Shown: positions 46,566 to 58,098 of the stretch, one piece after another
Layout of the letters: each line of letters opens with the position of its first letter
Position numbering within the stretch: the first letter of the stretch is position 1
Assembly (NCBI GenBank): GCA_050084515.1
Contig: CM114272.1
Coordinates: 40,238,001 to 40,302,000, forward strand
Reading direction: 5' to 3'
Source: Blasia pusilla
Taxonomy: Eukaryota; Marchantiophyta; Marchantiopsida; Blasiales
Length of the DNA: 64,000 bases
Program-made: the position numbers and the translations under genes
The notes under the pieces: model-generated
What the model saw: the letters and a program-made list of their open reading frames with translations, nothing else
What the model was told of the DNA's origin: nothing
Databases searched by the model: none

Positions 46566-47878
46566 ACTCCTGTGATATCCACAATTTTGTACTTTTGAAG
46601 AAATACATCTTTTTATTCAACGAAGACTTGTATATACATTATGATTTTGATTATTATATATTATTATAAAGAGGAATGAGTAAGATTAAAGTGAATCACA
46701 AAGCTCCAAGGACAAGGCAAAGAGATAGAAAATCAAGGATTTGCCTAAGAGGAGAGGAGAATAAAATAACGAAGTCTAAAGACCCAGCAAGAAGCTTCGG
46801 AAGGACAACGAAGCTCTGTGAAACGTTGTTAAGCTCTGTCTATAAAGTGCTTCGCTCGTGAACGAAGCATAATAAAGCATGAAGAAGAAGAAGAAGAAGA
46901 GAAAGAAGTACTTCGCTCTTGAACGAAGCACGAAGAACGAAGCACCTCGAACAAGAACAAAGAATGGAGCGCTTCGTCTCCAGATCAAGAGAAAGAGCTT
47001 CGTCCTCAAGCGAAGCAAAAGAGGTCCAGACTTAGCAGCAAAGCGAAGCTAAGATTGACAGTGATTTCAAGCGACACATAGTTAGAACAGTTAGAATAGG
47101 AAAAGACGAACTCTTTGTATAAGATAGGTAGTTATGACAATTTTGCTTTGCGGACTCACAGGGATCGTAGGAAAAGAAAAGAGCACCATAGATCTTTGTA
47201 GTTACAAATATTGAAGAGACACCCACTTCATTAAGAACGCTTCAAATCTTTGGATCACTCCTACTTCAGAGAGTATTTAAGACGCATAGAAGTAGCTATC
47301 ATCATCATTCTCTTACAAAGTCCTTATGCTGTAGGAATCGTCCGAGTAAGGGAGTAGTACCCTCTCGAGCTTGTATACCCTTTTGAAGCTTTCTCATTCT
47401 TGATGGAGTAGTAAAGCAATCATTCCTTCATTCTGATGTGCAATGCTTATGTCTGAGTATTCTTTTTGGGTCTGCAGAGTGAAGAGTGAATCAGGCGAAC
47501 CTTTCTCATCAATGGAATAATCAACATAGAGTTGTAGGAAATCTGTTTGATATAGAGTAGCCTGTCGAGACGGATTGAGTTCCGAAAGTAGGAGAAGCCA
47601 ACTTTCATGTTGAGATCTCTGTGAGGTTTCTTGATACCAAGAGGAAATCTACCTGAGCATGATGTCAACTCCACTAGAGAGAATTGAGAAAAGAAACCTT
47701 GGTACTAAGAAAGATCCGAATATATTGATAAGACATTTAATATAAATCATACACATTTAAATAAAACTATTACAAAAGAATTGTAATTTCGAACTCTCTT
47801 TTCATCAAACAATGATCCTCGTGGGGATCGAACTCAGTTAACGACTGTAAAATTGAAACTCTTGTACATTACAACTCC
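46566..47878 (+). mobile_element. Solo LTR 1, with 5-bp target duplication ACTCC
   Basis: The 1,303-bp LTR (46571-47873) begins TGTGATATCC and ends GTACATTACA. It is flanked on both sides by ACTCC (46566-46570 and 47874-47878). A TG...CA element with a perfect 5-bp duplication and no internal region is a solo LTR left by LTR-LTR recombination. It matches the LTR at 50802-52107 closely, in the opposite orientation. Confidence 0.93.
46790..47050. repeat. Cluster of GCTTCG/CGAAGC words in the LTR
   Basis: About a dozen copies of CTTCG or CGAAG occur in 260 bp. Several are paired as short inverted repeats, for example GCTTCG with CGAAGC around 46849-46868. A GAA-rich run lies at 46881-46901. The same clusters exist, inverted, in the copy near 51.65-51.9 kb. 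Confidence 0.8.
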
Positions 47879-50801
47879 TGAGCATCAAAAATAGCAATCA
47901 TCATACTTGATTCTCCAATTTCCCTCCATGCTTGCACACCAACAACATTGACTCTCTAGGAACTCTAATCAAGACCCATCAATGGGGTCCTCATCGCCTC
48001 AAACAAAAGTAAAAGACTATGGGAGCCTAGTCTATTTCTTGGCTTCTTCTCTCTATGGATCCAACTCTGCAGCTGCTCCACGAGTAACTACGGCGGCTGC
48101 CTTCATCTATGTAGCACCGCACATCCAACCAGGATCCTCCATATCTTTACATATTCCATAAGACATCGATGCCACTAAGCCGTCATCGGATAACCACAAT
48201 GTCATAGTGGCAATCTGCTACTGCAACTGCTCTATCAGAGCAACCATCCTAGCCTTACGCCGTGCGTCTCCTTTAGCGCGTTTAGGTGGGGGATCTCTAC
48301 CTTCTCCACGGGCATATCCACCACCTCCATCAGCAAATCGAACTCCTCGTCCCCCAATGGAACCACATGGTGCTCAAGCTCTAAGCCCACTCGGACCGGT
48401 GGTGACCTCTTCAGTCCTTGATGCGGAAGTAACTCGGGGTGAAGACTGAAACATTGAGGGCGTATATGATGATACCATTGACAATGGTCATACTAGTAAA
48501 CTTGTGATACCTCCAATTTTCAGAATTTTGAAAAAAGTTTCAATTTTTTATAAAAGGAGTATAGAAGTCTTCAGGAATGAAGATTGAAGACTACATGGCT
48601 GTAAAGTTTGTATATAAAGGGAGTTCTTCAATATTATTTTGGTGTAATGGAAAAACGAGGAGTGTCGAAATTGATTATGAAGCTCCTGGGATAAGGCAGA
48701 GAGATGAAAAATCAAGGATTTGCCTTGGAGGAGAGGGAAATGAGCTAACAAAGTCTGAAGACCAAGAGCGAAGCTCTGTGTACCTCAACACAGATAGCAA
48801 AGCATGATAAAGCCAAGTACTTGGTAACAAAGTACTTGGAGCAAAGACGAAGAAAAAAGTAACTCAAGCAAGGACAAGGAGTGAAGCGCTTCGTCAATCA
48901 AGGAAGAAGAGGAGGTCAAGAGTTTGCAACAAAGATAAGACTGTTTGCGATTTCAAGCGGCACACCATTAGAGTACTTAGGCTAGAAACAGACGTGACTT
49001 TTCGGAGCAGATAGGAAGGTAGGGCAGTTAAGACCAGCGGATTCCTAGGGATCATAGGAAGAGTCAAGAGAACCGTAGATTAAAGTAGTTAAAAGATCCC
49101 ATGAGGTATCTACTTAGCAAGAGGCGCTTCAGATCTTCGGTACTGACACCGTTTGAGCGGCTATTTAAAGATCATCAACGTCGTTCCTAGTATCATTCTC
49201 TTACGACGTCCTTATGCTGTAGGAATGGTCCGAGCAAGGGAGTAGTACCCTCTCGAGCTTGTAAACACTCTGAAGCCTTCTTGTTCTTGATGGAGTTGCA
49301 GAGACCTCCTTTCTTCACTCTGATGTGCGGTGTTTATTCGTGATCTTCTTGGGTCTGCAAAGTGAGGAGCGGATTGGGAGAGCAGCTTTTACCAAAAGAA
49401 TAATCAGTTGCGAGATGTGAGAAATCTGTTTGACAGAGAGTAGCCTGCCAAGATGGATTGAGTTTCGAGAGTAGGAAGAGCCGTCTCACTACTAAGATCT
49501 CTATGAGGTTCTTTTGTATTGAGTGAGGATCTGCCAGAGCGTTCATCCTATTCCACTTGAGAGGACAAATGGAAGGAAATATTGGTACTTGTTAGAGGAA
49601 GAATGATATGGTTGATGTTTGCATTTGAAAAATATACACTTATTCATTACTTTTATATGATAACAAAACACATTAAACTCTCTTTTCAAATAATAGTGAT
49701 CTTCTTGGGGATCAAACTTCACAAATATTCATTAAAAATATCATTTTCTATTATCCTTGTACATTACAAAACTCTTGGTACGGACCCATCTCCTCCTCTA
49801 GGCTGAGGCACGCATCCACTATCTTGACGGGTGTATTCCTGTTGGTGATGGGCTCCGCCATATGCCCAAAAAATAACTCCTAGCGGTTGTTGTTGTGCTG
49901 CATATGATGGTATAGGTCTCTGTGGCATATGCTCTTAGTAACCTCCTTGAGCTCGTGGTACCACAGTCCTCTCTCAAAATCCACGTTATTGTATTGGTGG
50001 TGAAGACAATTTTGATTGCTCTCTTCAGCCATGTTGCGCTCAATACACTCCGCCATCTCAAAAATATCTCTCAACATAGGTGAGATGTGCATCAATAGTA
50101 CCATATCCCTCACTCGTCTCTACATGTCTCGTTCCAACATCGCGTACCAAGTCTAAATAGTCTGGGTTTTTTTCACTGCCTAAGTGACGCTAATTGAACT
50201 ATACAAGCAAATGAATGCCTCCCCAAATTCTCTCCCATGCGCCTATGGATGCATATGCTCCATAACTTCTCACTCCGTACTCCTTGGTAGTTCCTTCACA
50301 ACTCCGCAAAGAATTCAACCATGGGGTTGAACCTAGGACAAACTAAACTAGAAAATGCAACTGCCCCGATCCAACTAACCTCTCATAGCACATCATAGTA
50401 GCAAAAGAAATTGCCTCTCCTAACTCCTCCTCCTCATCTGGAAATGGCTTTTTCCATAATACGTAATATGGGTCATAGTAGAGTCTCCATGCCTCAATCT
50501 CATATGCATACCTCTAGGAAAGTTGCTGGTATGTGTCTATGGGTGCCCCCTCTAGATGCTAGAACATGTTGTTCCATGCTGTAAACGGCTTGACCTCTCT
50601 AGGATTCCTAGCCCTCTATAAATTGCACCAACTCCTAAACTTCGTAATGAAGTCGTGCAACTCTATAGTACCCACAACTCCTAAAAACCTACGCGTTCCT
50701 CTACCCCAGTCGTCCATCTCGTATGCCCAAGCGGTATGACCACTCAATGTGTATGGTAATGCACCAAAATACTCCTCTATGCCCTACCCCTCATTTGAGG
50801 A
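47879..50801 (-). mobile_element. Repeat B, copy 2, interrupted by solo LTR 2
   Basis: 48.2-48.5 kb and 49.77-50.80 kb are colinear with 4.77-6.09 kb. The similarity continues across the solo LTR insertion once one copy of AAACT is removed. Minus-strand translation keeps words shared with copy 1 ('NVDFERGLWYHEL' here, 'NVDFEIGLWHHKL' there). The copy ends at 50801 against the third LTR. 47879-48200 has no counterpart in copy 1 and may not belong to it. Confidence 0.7.
48498..49773 (+). mobile_element. Solo LTR 2, with 5-bp target duplication AAACT
   Basis: A 1,266-bp LTR (48503-49768), starting TGTGATACCT and ending GTACATTACA, is flanked by AAACT on both sides (48498-48502 and 49769-49773). 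It is a diverged relative of solo LTR 1: the start, the end and central blocks such as TGCTGTAGGAATGGTCCGAG match, while other parts differ. The uninterrupted site can be seen at about 5036 in repeat B copy 1. Confidence 0.92.
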
Positions 50802-52107
50802 TGTAATATATAAGAGTTTCAATTTTACTTTCGTTTACTGAGTTCGATCCCCAAGAGGATCATTGTTTGATGAAAAGAGAGTTCCAAATTACAATTCTGT
50901 TGTAATAGTTGTATTTAGGTGTGAATAATTTAGTTTCAATGTCTTATCAATATCTTCGGATCTTTCTTAGTACCAAGGTTTCTTTTCTCAATTCTCTCTA
51001 GTGGAGTTGACAGTACACTCAGGTAGATTTCCTCTCGACATCAAGAAACCTCACAGAGATCTCAACAAGAAAGCTGGCTTCTCCTACTTTCGGAAATCAA
51101 TCCGTCTTGGCAGGCTACTCTCTGTCAAATAGATTTCCTAAAAATTCATGTTGATTATTCCATTGATGAAAAAGGTTTTCCTGATTCACTCTTCACTCTG
51201 CAGACCCAAAAAGAATACACAGACATAAGCATCGCACATCAGAATGAAGGAATGAGTGCTTTACTACTCCATCAAGAATAAGAAAGCTTCAAAGTGTTAT
51301 ACAAGCTCAAGAGGGTACTACTCCCTTGCTCGGACCATTCCTACAGCATAAGGACTTCGTAAGAGAATGATGATAATAGTTACTTTCACGTTTCTGAAAT
51401 ACTCTCTGAAGTAGGAGTGTTCCAAAGATTCGAAGTGTTCTTGATGAAGTTGGTGTCTCTTCAACATTTGTAACTACCTAGATCTATGGTGCTCTTCTCT
51501 TTTCCTAAGATCCCTATGAATCCGCAAAACAAAATTATCTTAACTACCTATCTGATACAAAGAGTTGCGCTTTTTCCTATTCTAAGTGTTCTAACTATGT
51601 GTAGCTTGAAATCACTGTCAATCTTAGCTTCGCTTTGCTGCTAAGTCTGGACCTCTTTTGCTTCGCTTGAGGACGAAGCTCTTTCTTTTGATCTGAAGAC
51701 GAAGCGCTTTATTCTTTGTTTTTGTTCCAGGAGCTTCGTTCTTCGTGCTTCGTTCTTTGTGATTCAATCAAGAGCGAAGTACTTCTTTCTCTTCTTCTTC
51801 TTCTTCATGCTTCGTTCAGGAGCGAAGCACTTCATAGACAAGTTCTTAATAGAGCTTCGTTGTCTTTTCGAAGCTTCTTGCTGGTCTTTAGACTTTGTTA
51901 TTGTATTCTCCTCTCCTCTCAGGCAAATCCTTGATTTTCTATCTCTCTACCTTGTCCTTGGAGCTTCATGATTCACTTTAATCTTACTCATTCTTCTCCA
52001 TAATAATATATAATAATAACCATAATATCAAAATCATAGTGTATATACAAGTCTTCTTTGAATAAAAAGATGTAAATCTTCAAAAGTACAAAATTGTGGG
52101 TATCACA
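50802..52107 (-). repeat. 3' LTR of a minus-strand LTR retrotransposon
   Basis: A 1,306-bp LTR, inverted relative to solo LTR 1 and very similar to it, begins (minus) TGTGATACCC at 52107 and ends TATATTACA at 50802. Unlike the two solo copies it has no matching target duplication. Instead a purine-rich tract lies immediately upstream of its 5' edge on the minus strand, which identifies it as the 3' LTR of an element extending to the right. Confidence 0.88.
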
Positions 52108-52120
52108 TACCCCCTCCCTC
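52108..52120 (-). promoter_or_regulatory. Polypurine tract
   Basis: On the minus strand GAGGGAGGGGGTA ends exactly where the LTR begins. A purine run at this position primes plus-strand DNA synthesis in LTR retrotransposons. Confidence 0.82.
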
Positions 52121-52146
52121 AAATGTGAGCCGTCCTGGCGAACACT

Positions 52147-52930
52147 TCATGAAGTTTCTTCTAAATCCATAAAAGTATCATCTAAACTATCAAACTCAGG
52201 TGTAGGCACAAAACGACCATGAATAGTGGAAGGTTTTTTGATAATGTTGGGCGTGTGATTTTGCATCTTCTCTCGCCATTTGTTAACAACAAGTGAAGTT
52301 CCTAATACCTCATTCTGGACTAAGACATCGGATGGAGTAAATAGTGGGAGTTCTTCAAGAGTAATCGGGAGGTTGGGGACAACTTCTAGGAGAGACTTCG
52401 TATGGTTGTCAAATTGGCGCTTCCAATTTTTGTTGACATAGGCGATCTCCTCGCTCATCTGATGATCGAAACTCTTGCCTGCTTTGTCGACTAACTCCTT
52501 GATATCTTTCGGATCTAACTGCACTTCGTTGAGCAGCTTCTGTTCTGCCTCCAAGACAGCGATCCTACCCGTAGCCTCCGACCATTGTGCCACTAAGTCT
52601 TTATTTGTTTCTTGATGTTCTTCAAGCGACTTCGAAGATAGAGCATGTTGTGTGGCCAATTTCTTGAACTCGTGGCTGATACGATGCACTTGGTGTCGGT
52701 ATTGTTGAATCAGTTGCGAAGCTTCCTTGACCTGCAAACCTAACTGATCAGCCCCACACTCCATGTTAATTGCAAAGCTCGCCCATTGGCGTGCGTTCCG
52801 TGCTTCGTAATGACTTTGGACCAATTCGCTTTGAACTTTGCGAAGCGTCGTCTTAGTGGCTTCGAGTTCTTGATCCCGCAGCTAAAGGTTTGTTTCCGCC
52901 ACTTTGCGCTGTGCTTCATTTTCTGACGAA
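52147..52930 (-). pseudogene. Coiled-coil protein at the 3' end of the LTR element
   Basis: An open minus frame of 225 residues (52824-52147) extends upstream in frame to about 52930 if one TAG (in 'AETNL*LRDQELEATK') is read through. Leu, Gln and Glu heptad-like patterns dominate ('RKVQSELVQSHYEARN', 'SGRIAVLEAEQ'-like stretches), followed by a proline-rich C terminus. It is not Gag, Pol or any family I recognise. Its place between pol and the 3' LTR fits an extra or envelope-position ORF, but it could equally be a gag-derived fragment. Confidence 0.5.
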
Positions 52931-52994
52931 GCACAGCACCACTATCGCCTCTGACCTCTAGGCAAAGAAGACTTAGGAGACATACTCAACCTGC

Positions 52995-55787
52995 TCAATA
53001 TTGATTTTGCTGCATCCAAACCCTCTTTAAGGGCTCCTTAGTCTGAATTAATGAATATTCAAATAGGTTAGAGGCATCTTCTCCTATACCTAACGGATGG
53101 AGAGTTCCCCACACGTGATCTTGCTTTGGGTGAGACCGGCCAATCTTTAATCCTTCAGGTCTAAATTCCAAGCCAGCCAGTCTATTCAATCCCACTGCAC
53201 TATCCAACAAAGACCCAAAATCATAGTTCCGTTCATGCCACTCATTCCACCTACCTTGTCGAAGAAGATCTCACAAGAGTTAGATCCTAGGAGGTGAAAT
53301 GGAATTTGCAAGTATGGATACTTATCACGGAAAGCACACATTAGTAATACAAGAAAATGGCAAGACATATCGATATCATGGAAAGCTTGCACTGATATCA
53401 TGTTTTTCTCTGTTACGGATCCTCCACTCCCTGTCACAGAATGATCACCACGTCTAAGCCAAAGTCTCTAGAGTCGAAAGAACCACGACACTTTAGATTC
53501 CAAAACTACACGACTCCTAAAGTTATGCTTACGTGAGGAGAAAATATCAATATAATTAACACAAACCTCCAAGTATAGTTGGGTCCCTACGCTTCTATCA
53601 TGGCAAATATCCATTCTCTCAAACATATCGTGCAAACAAGCTTGCATTGTTTTTGAAGCAATTCGTTGAGGCCCAATCCAATTTTCTTGTCAGTCCTATT
53701 CACATCATCCAACTTCAAGCCATGCTCATGAATTTTGTAGTGGTTATAAACATTTGTCACATATGACAGAGATGCGTGTTGATCTCCAAGGACACAAGTA
53801 GCGAAGCATCTATCCAATGGATTAATTGCTTTCTTCCCATTGTGAGGTGCATCCTGGTCTCCAAAGCCATACAAATCACCATTAGGAAGAATAGAGACAG
53901 AATACGGCTATCCTTCCCATCCCACACTATACCTAGGTGCAGTAGAGTTAACACCCGTAAAGTCCTCCATCATTAGTTTTCTAGGACGAGCATCCCCGTC
54001 ATTGGCATACCCTAATAAAGGCCCAACATCAGCTTGACAATACTCATCCCACATTGCTTTCAACTGCACCCAATGTTGTCTCATCCACTCTGTAGTGAAC
54101 TTGTTACACGTGGCAGTAACACATATGGCCAATTTAGGCATAGACTCATGAAGAGGATTTACAATGATAACTCTTGCATACATGCCTTAACAGTAACCCT
54201 GGAAAGTACTTAAAATCTTGTGGTAGCCCTTATCATCCTCCCTGACCAGTACTTCCATTCCAGTATGAACATTGGTGTGCCTCTTTGGGCCCACCAAACC
54301 CAATCAAGGTATCATACTTGGCCTCCCATTTGTCAGACATGACTAAATAATGTTACGTTGTATTCACAAGGAAAAAATTGTTCACTGGACTACAAATTTG
54401 TTGCATTGGATCTCAAACATTCACCTAGGCCTCTCTTTAATCCTTGTTTCATCCTTTGCAAATATTACAGAAACATCTCCTTCAATTCCAAGAGTTTGCT
54501 TTGATGTAGAAAAAATTCTGCCAATCTCCATGAATATCTCTTTGCGTAATCCAACTCTGAAAGGTGGTAACTTGGCTTTTTCTCGCTTCAATGTTTTTAG
54601 ACTTGGATCACCTAAGTTCTTCTGAAAGCAGTGGGCCACTTGCCTACCACCAAATTTTAGCATTGCTTGGGCTATGGCCATGGTTCTCTTACCGTACCTA
54701 AAACCCTTGGTAGCCCTGGTTAGATTTCTAGCAACATCTGTCATGAAATCCCATAACCCTTCTTTGCCACCAAATGCTCCACTCGTATGCCCATTCACTA
54801 TAATCCTAAGGAACAGTCTCAGATCCTTCCTATCTCTAGCTACTCCTAACAATTCCTCTAGCTTCCTCTGCCTAGTACTCAAGGCAACTACTTTGGCAAC
54901 ATACTGTGATAGAAGCCATCGTTGCTTTTGAATTTGGAAGTCAAATTTGCAACGTGCTTTCTGTGCTCTGTCTTGGTGCGACAATCCAACCGTATCCCGC
55001 CACTCGTATCTCTAGCTCCTCTTGGAACTAAAGCTTCTTCTTCCCTATGCACTCTACCACGGAAATTATCCAATCGCTTTACTGACTCACATTTATTACA
55101 CGTTAGGTTCATAAAACCGCCACCATTGTAAGACAACCTTTCACATGGCTTGTGTCTAAAACAACCCTGAATGGTCACTAGAGACTCTAGAGTAGGATTG
55201 TAAACCTGTGCACAACAGGTTAACTCACAATCCCACAAGGCCCCTCCCTCTTGATCATCAAGAACAGCCTTGACATCCATTCGATCTCCTCTCCACTTTA
55301 CCATTTCATCCCACAATCCCCAACAAAGAAACCTTAGTCCTGGATCTATTTCTGGATCTGATCCACCTTTCCCAAAAGAGCTCCCAGCGTTACACTTATC
55401 TCCTGTGAAGAACTTTGGGATTGATCCCTGTGATGGGTGTTGATCCCTGATATCTACTTTCCTTGGTATGCCTCTCTTCCTAGACCTCAATGCAATCTCC
55501 ACAAAAGCCTCCTTGACCTCAAAGGCATCTAGGTGATCCCGGATAACCATATGTTGTCTCAAATTATGATCCAAATTCAATTTCTTTGGGCACATGTTTG
55601 TATGCAACTTTCCACAGACCCTACACCTGACCTTAAACATGTATGGCATATTAGCATAGTGAGGATCTTCCAGAGATGGTGTCACAAAGAACACCTCCTT
55701 GTCACCCCCATAATCCTCATTTAGTTGGGAGACAATCTCTAGTCCTCTAGAGATGGCCTCACCATGAACGCAAAAATCCCTCCCCAT
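52995..55787 (-). pseudogene. Relic of a large unnamed protein family, zinc-finger N terminus
   Basis: Five minus-strand fragments are colinear. (1) 55787-54888 has a C2H2-like 'CRVCGKLHTNMCPKKL' with 'HMVIRDHLDAFEVKEA'. (2) 54984-54421 ends 'VSVIFAKDETRIKERPR', and an adjacent frame gives 'YDTLIGFGGPKEAHQ'. (3) 54183-53908 has 'ARVIIVNPLHESMPKLAI' and 'GYANDGDARPRKLMM'. (4) 53874-53587 has 'GDQDAPHNGKKAINPLD'. (5) 53437-52995 has 'GSNSCEIFFDKVGGM' and 'GLKIGRSHPKQDHVW'. From memory these words recur in uncharacterised proteins of corals and algae, with no established function. A DNA transposon origin is possible. Frameshifts make it a pseudogene. Confidence 0.6.
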
Positions 55788-56869
55788 CCCACTATCCGAG
55801 ACTGTCTAATCCCATCCATCCAACCTTGTCACCATACCCGGATCCATGAACTATGATCACTAGTTATTGTTTGCAGAGAGATCAGAAGGCATAAAAAGGA
55901 GCGGAGAGATGGTATGGGATTTCTAAACAAGTTACATGTCATGATAGACTACCAACTTCATTTTGTACTTATTCCTGGAATAGCTCTTTCTCTGGACCAA
56001 GAAATGTATCCTATGAAACCCAGCCTAACCCCATCGCTATCAAAGCGATGGTTCATATGGCCGCCTCCATAGCATCAACATCTTTATGCCTAATTGTACA
56101 TCACTGACGAACGTCTTCCTACTTAATTTCAAGATTGTTCCTTGTCAAGAGCTTATCGATGTCGAAGAAGTTTGTACTCCACATCGTAGGTTCAATTTCT
56201 CTATCAAGACGTGTGAATATCCAAGGTGTAATCAAGTGCAATTGGAATATAGGAAAAAGATGCTCAAAATGTACGCATGAGGCGAGATCGAGGGTTCAAA
56301 GAATAGAGCTTGGATGGGGGCTGGTATTCTGGCAGGAGAGAGTAAGAGAGGAGAGGAAGAGAGGAAGAGAGGAGAGTCTCTCTTAAAAAAAAAGGGCCAA
56401 ATCCGCCTCCTCTCTTCAAAACTTTTTGACATATTTGAAATTTTTGTTTGCTTTCAAATTCAGGAAATCTTTAGAAGAGAGTATTTAGTGGTCCACATTT
56501 GGCCCTAAAAAAACCTCCTCTTTCATGGGGGCGAGAAAAAAGGAGACATCATAAGACCACTACAAACATTTTCCCATCACTCTCCATGTGAGCCTAAGTT
56601 TCTTAACATTCCCTGTCTCGGTCAACAAAAAGCAGTGCCCTTGGTATTTTTGTTGGAGGACCACCCGGATGCCAACCTCTCTTTTTGCAAGGATTGTTGC
56701 CTGCATCATGGCCTCCCCTAAATTGCCCCATAACCAACTTTCTTTTGGTTATGAATGGTGTCTGCTCAAGACCAACTTTGTGAAATGTGAACACATCAGA
56801 TCCTAAGGCTGAGAAACCGAGAAGCTGCACCCCTCCCAACCTGTAAGAAAGCTCACCATAAGAAAGGAA
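55788..56869. other. No gene recognised
   Basis: The stretch holds no supported coding region. It includes a GA-rich run around 56330-56400. Whether it contains the 5' flank of the relic at 52995-55787 cannot be told. Confidence 0.6.
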
Positions 56870-58040
56870 AGATTTTTAGAAGTGATTTTCTTCCACCATG
56901 CACCCACGACGATCTAACAGGTTGGGAATCCGAAATGGCAATCCGACAGGTAGTAGGAATCCTGCACATCTTAGACAAGAAAAGAAGCCTACAACTGGTT
57001 TGACGAATGTAGGGGAACGAGCCAAAAGTTAAGAAGCACCCCACAATTCGTCAAAAGTTGGTCTCACAGGGAAAGAGTCCGATCACTCAAGCAGTCAACC
57101 TGTTGGAATCCGACACTTTGCCTGGAAATGGTTAAAAAGTTGCAGTGGGCAAAAAGCAAAAAGTTGCAACCCGTCGGAATCATACGAGTTGCAGAATTGT
57201 AATTCTGAGTAGCTAAAAGAACACAATCCACAAGTCCAAAAAAATATTCCAGCAAACTTTTACAAACACCATTATGGGTTGAAAAAATCTCGTCCTTTAT
57301 TACCTCCGAAGGAACCTCGGAAATGTACATTTGACCTAGTCTATGATTTCTTCAGCCTCATCATCTATAAATTTACTCCTAATTCTCCTCGGTGACAGTA
57401 CCAAAGGAATGTCATGGGATACAAGTGGCTCCTCTGGCCGATTGTAGACGGGGATCGAAAATGTTGGCAAATTCGAGAGCCTTGGCCCCCCCCTAGGTAC
57501 ACCATAACGGTCCCATGTAACCTGATTTGAGTCCCACCGCCTTCCTCGGCAGTATATCTTGTACGCTCTGCAATGTGACACCCATCCAATATCAATATGT
57601 GCTCCGTCCCCGGTAATACCATTATGGCAATCGCACAGGTAGTAGGAATCCAACACGTCTGAGAGAAGAAAAGAAGCCTACGCCTGCCTTTACGACTTTA
57701 GGGGAAGGTGCCAAGGGAAGAAGCCTGCCAGACTGCCTCTTAAGTTGGACCAACAGGGAAAGAGTCCGATCAGGCAACCTTTCGGAATCCGACAGGTTGC
57801 CTGGAAGTGGTAAAAAGGTGCAGTGGTCAAAAAGTGAAAAGTTGCAAGCAGGAGAAATCCGACGGGTTGCAAAATAGAAGTCCGCGGAGTACATAGACGA
57901 TCACATTCGAAAAGACAAAAAATGTTCAGCAAACTTTTACAAGCACCACCATCGTTCGAAAAAATCTTCTGCTTTATATCATCCGGAAAAAGCTCGGAAC
58001 TGTACATTTGATCTATTCTATGAAATCTTTTGCCTCATCA
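56870..58040 (-). repeat. Duplicated ~0.5-0.7-kb unit with degenerate palindromes
   Basis: 56.87-57.36 kb and 57.65-58.04 kb are diverged direct copies. Both run from a GTAGTAGGAATCC stretch through GGGAAAGAGTCCGATCA and AAGTTGCAA to CTCGGAAATGTACATTTGA or its near copy, and end in a minus-strand 'DDEAEEIID' or 'DDEAKDFIE' followed by a stop. Degenerate copies of the 25-bp palindrome occur at 57096, 57167 and 57775. They look like tandemly duplicated 3' ends of the neighbouring minus-strand gene. Confidence 0.65.
57336..57656 (-). pseudogene. Possible duplicated C-terminal exon, unknown function
   Basis: The minus frame ends 'SPRRIRSKFIDDEAEEIID' and a stop. It resembles 'SVWSRDFFDDEAKDFIE' plus stop at about 58.02-58.07 kb, just beyond the methyltransferase exon. 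The N-terminal part has no recognisable motif. I read it as a leftover tail of a duplicated gene copy. Confidence 0.35.
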
Positions 58041-58098
58041 TCAAAAAAATCCCTACTCCAAACGCTGTAGTCAAGCTGGGTCGTTGAGTTCTTTGAAC

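Noticed and set aside
46571-52107. One composite element bounded by inverted LTRs
   Set aside because: The LTRs at 46571 and 48503 each have their own 5-bp target duplication, and the third is joined to a polypurine tract on its far side, so they are separate insertions.
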